A DNA stretch of 12,304 nucleotides from JAAZNV01 sp049297375 (GTDB lineage: Bacteria > Patescibacteriota > WWE3 > UBA101185 > UBA10185): contig JBAQUF010000073.1 of the NCBI GenBank assembly GCA_049297375.1, positions 1-12,304 of the forward strand, written 5' to 3'. This document shows positions 11,507-12,304 of this stretch, piece after piece. Within the stretch, counting starts at the first letter, position 1. Each line of letters opens with the position of its first letter. The notes beneath the pieces were generated by a model. That model made no database searches. It was not told where the DNA came from and saw nothing but the letters and a program-made list of their open reading frames with translations. The translations under genes and the position numbers were made by a program.

Positions 11507-11515
11507 TGATAGAAT
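11507..11515 (+). promoter_or_regulatory. Extended -10 promoter of PolX, leaderless start
   Basis: TGATAGAAT ends 6 nt before ATG 11522, matching the promoter at 4404-4412 in both sequence and distance. No ribosome binding site is present, so a leaderless mRNA is predicted. Confidence 0.6.
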
Positions 11516-11521
11516 ATTGTC

Positions 11522-12304
11522 ATGGAAGGTAAAAGACTTACCAACAAAGAAGTAGTCACTACACTTAAAGAAATACTTGCTGCAATGGAAGTTAAGAGTG
11601 TAAATCCTTTTAGGATAAGAGCATATCAAAATGCTATCTCTATCTTAGATAATCTTACTGTATCAATTTATGATCTATGGCAAAACAAAAGAATTAGAGA
11701 AATACCAGGAGTAGGAGAAGGAATTGAATCTCATTTAAAGGAACTATTTAGTACTGGAAAAGTACAAGAATTTGAAAGTATTAAAGAAGATTTACCAGAA
11801 GGAATGTTTTCTCTCATTGGACTTAGAGGAATAGGAGCTAAAAGAGCATTTAAACTGGCTTTAGCATTTAAATTAAATAATAGAGAAACGGCTTTAGATA
11901 AATTAAAAGAAAATGCAGAAAAAGGAAGAATTCAAACACTGGAAGGATTTGGAGAAAAGATAGAGAAGACTATTCTTGAAGCAATAGAAGAACAAAAAAT
12001 GACTAAAAACTCAAAGATAAGATTTCTTCTTCCTCAAGCAGAACAAATAGTAAATAGAATTACTTCTTATATGAAGAAATGCAAGTACGTAGATAAGATA
12101 GAAGCAGCAGGATCATTTAGAAGAAGAAACCCCACAATTGGTGACTTAGATATTCCTGTGTCAACTACAAACCCAGAGAAAACAATAGAACACTTTCTTA
12201 AATTTCCAGAAATAGGGGAAGTTCTTGTTACGGGAGATAAGAAAGCAAGTGCGGTTTTAAAAAATGGTGTTCAAGTAGATATAAGAGTAAGCACACCTCA
12301 AGCT
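11522..12304 (+). CDS. polX: DNA polymerase/3'-5' exonuclease PolX, N-terminal part
   Basis: The 261 residues here are open at the right edge. Residues 1-~85 are the 8-kDa-like domain with helix-hairpin-helix motifs (IPGVGEGIESHLKEL), followed by further HhH units (LIGLRGIGAKRAF, LEGFGEKIEKTI). The nucleotidyltransferase palm starts at GSFRRRNPTIGDLDI (197-211), with metal-binding D208 and D210 and a third acidic residue D253 in VDIRV. All three catalytic aspartates are therefore present. Bacterial PolX enzymes fill short gaps in base-excision repair and usually carry a C-terminal PHP exonuclease domain, which would lie outside the window. Its promoter predicts a leaderless transcript. Confidence 0.95.
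   Translation, partial: MEGKRLTNKEVVTTLKEILAAMEVKSVNPFRIRAYQNAISILDNLTVSIYDLWQNKRIREIPGVGEGIESHLKELFSTGKVQEFESIKEDLPEGMFSLIGLRGIGAKRAFKLALAFKLNNRETALDKLKENAEKGRIQTLEGFGEKIEKTILEAIEEQKMTKNSKIRFLLPQAEQIVNRITSYMKKCKYVDKIEAAGSFRRRNPTIGDLDIPVSTTNPEKTIEHFLKFPEIGEVLVTGDKKASAVLKNGVQVDIRVSTPQA

Overview
The window looks like a chromosomal segment from a small-genome, AT-rich bacterium, most likely a member of the Candidate Phyla Radiation (Patescibacteria). The reasons are the many short lineage-specific proteins, the style of the lectin-like and LysM surface proteins, tRNA genes with encoded CCA, a PolX-type polymerase, and several promoters that appear to make leaderless mRNAs. UGA is used as an ordinary stop, which argues against the UGA-recoding lineages. 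The assignment is inference; no rRNA or other marker gene is present.

Left half (about 1-7600) is an accessory region. A two-component signalling block on the + strand contains a stand-alone receiver (334-717), a translationally coupled single-pass membrane protein with a lectin-like outer domain (714-1460), a two-helix membrane protein (1650-1889) overlapping a PAS/coiled-coil protein (1883-2494), a soluble PAS histidine kinase (2563-3909) and a second stand-alone receiver (3912-4301). Then come a Rossmann/methyltransferase-like protein (4419-5246), a class II Fic protein on the - strand (5436-6314) and a Cys-rich unknown (6782-7375, -). The gaps in this half hold copies of one intergenic repeat family. 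The right-most copy (E) ends on the 3' end of tRNA-Gly(CCC), so the region lies directly downstream of a tRNA gene, a common place for genomic islands.

Right half (about 7600-12304) is denser and more housekeeping-like. It holds tRNA-Gly(CCC), a membrane-anchored LysM protein, small unknown genes each with its own promoter, Shine-Dalgarno site and hairpin terminator, tRNA-Asp(GTC), a tandem pair of small membrane-protein loci (one copy frameshifted), and the start of a PolX DNA polymerase running off the right edge. Two small - strand genes (8418-8594 and 10505-10651) and the frameshifted paralogue (10262-10508) are easily missed because their open frames are short.

Regulation: most promoters carry an extended -10 (TGnTAnnAT-like). 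Four genes (1650, 4419, Fic, PolX) have the -10 hexamer exactly 6 nt before ATG, which predicts leaderless transcripts. Genes inside operons, and many of the small genes, have ordinary AAGGAG-type ribosome binding sites. No integrase, transposase or CRISPR array was seen.
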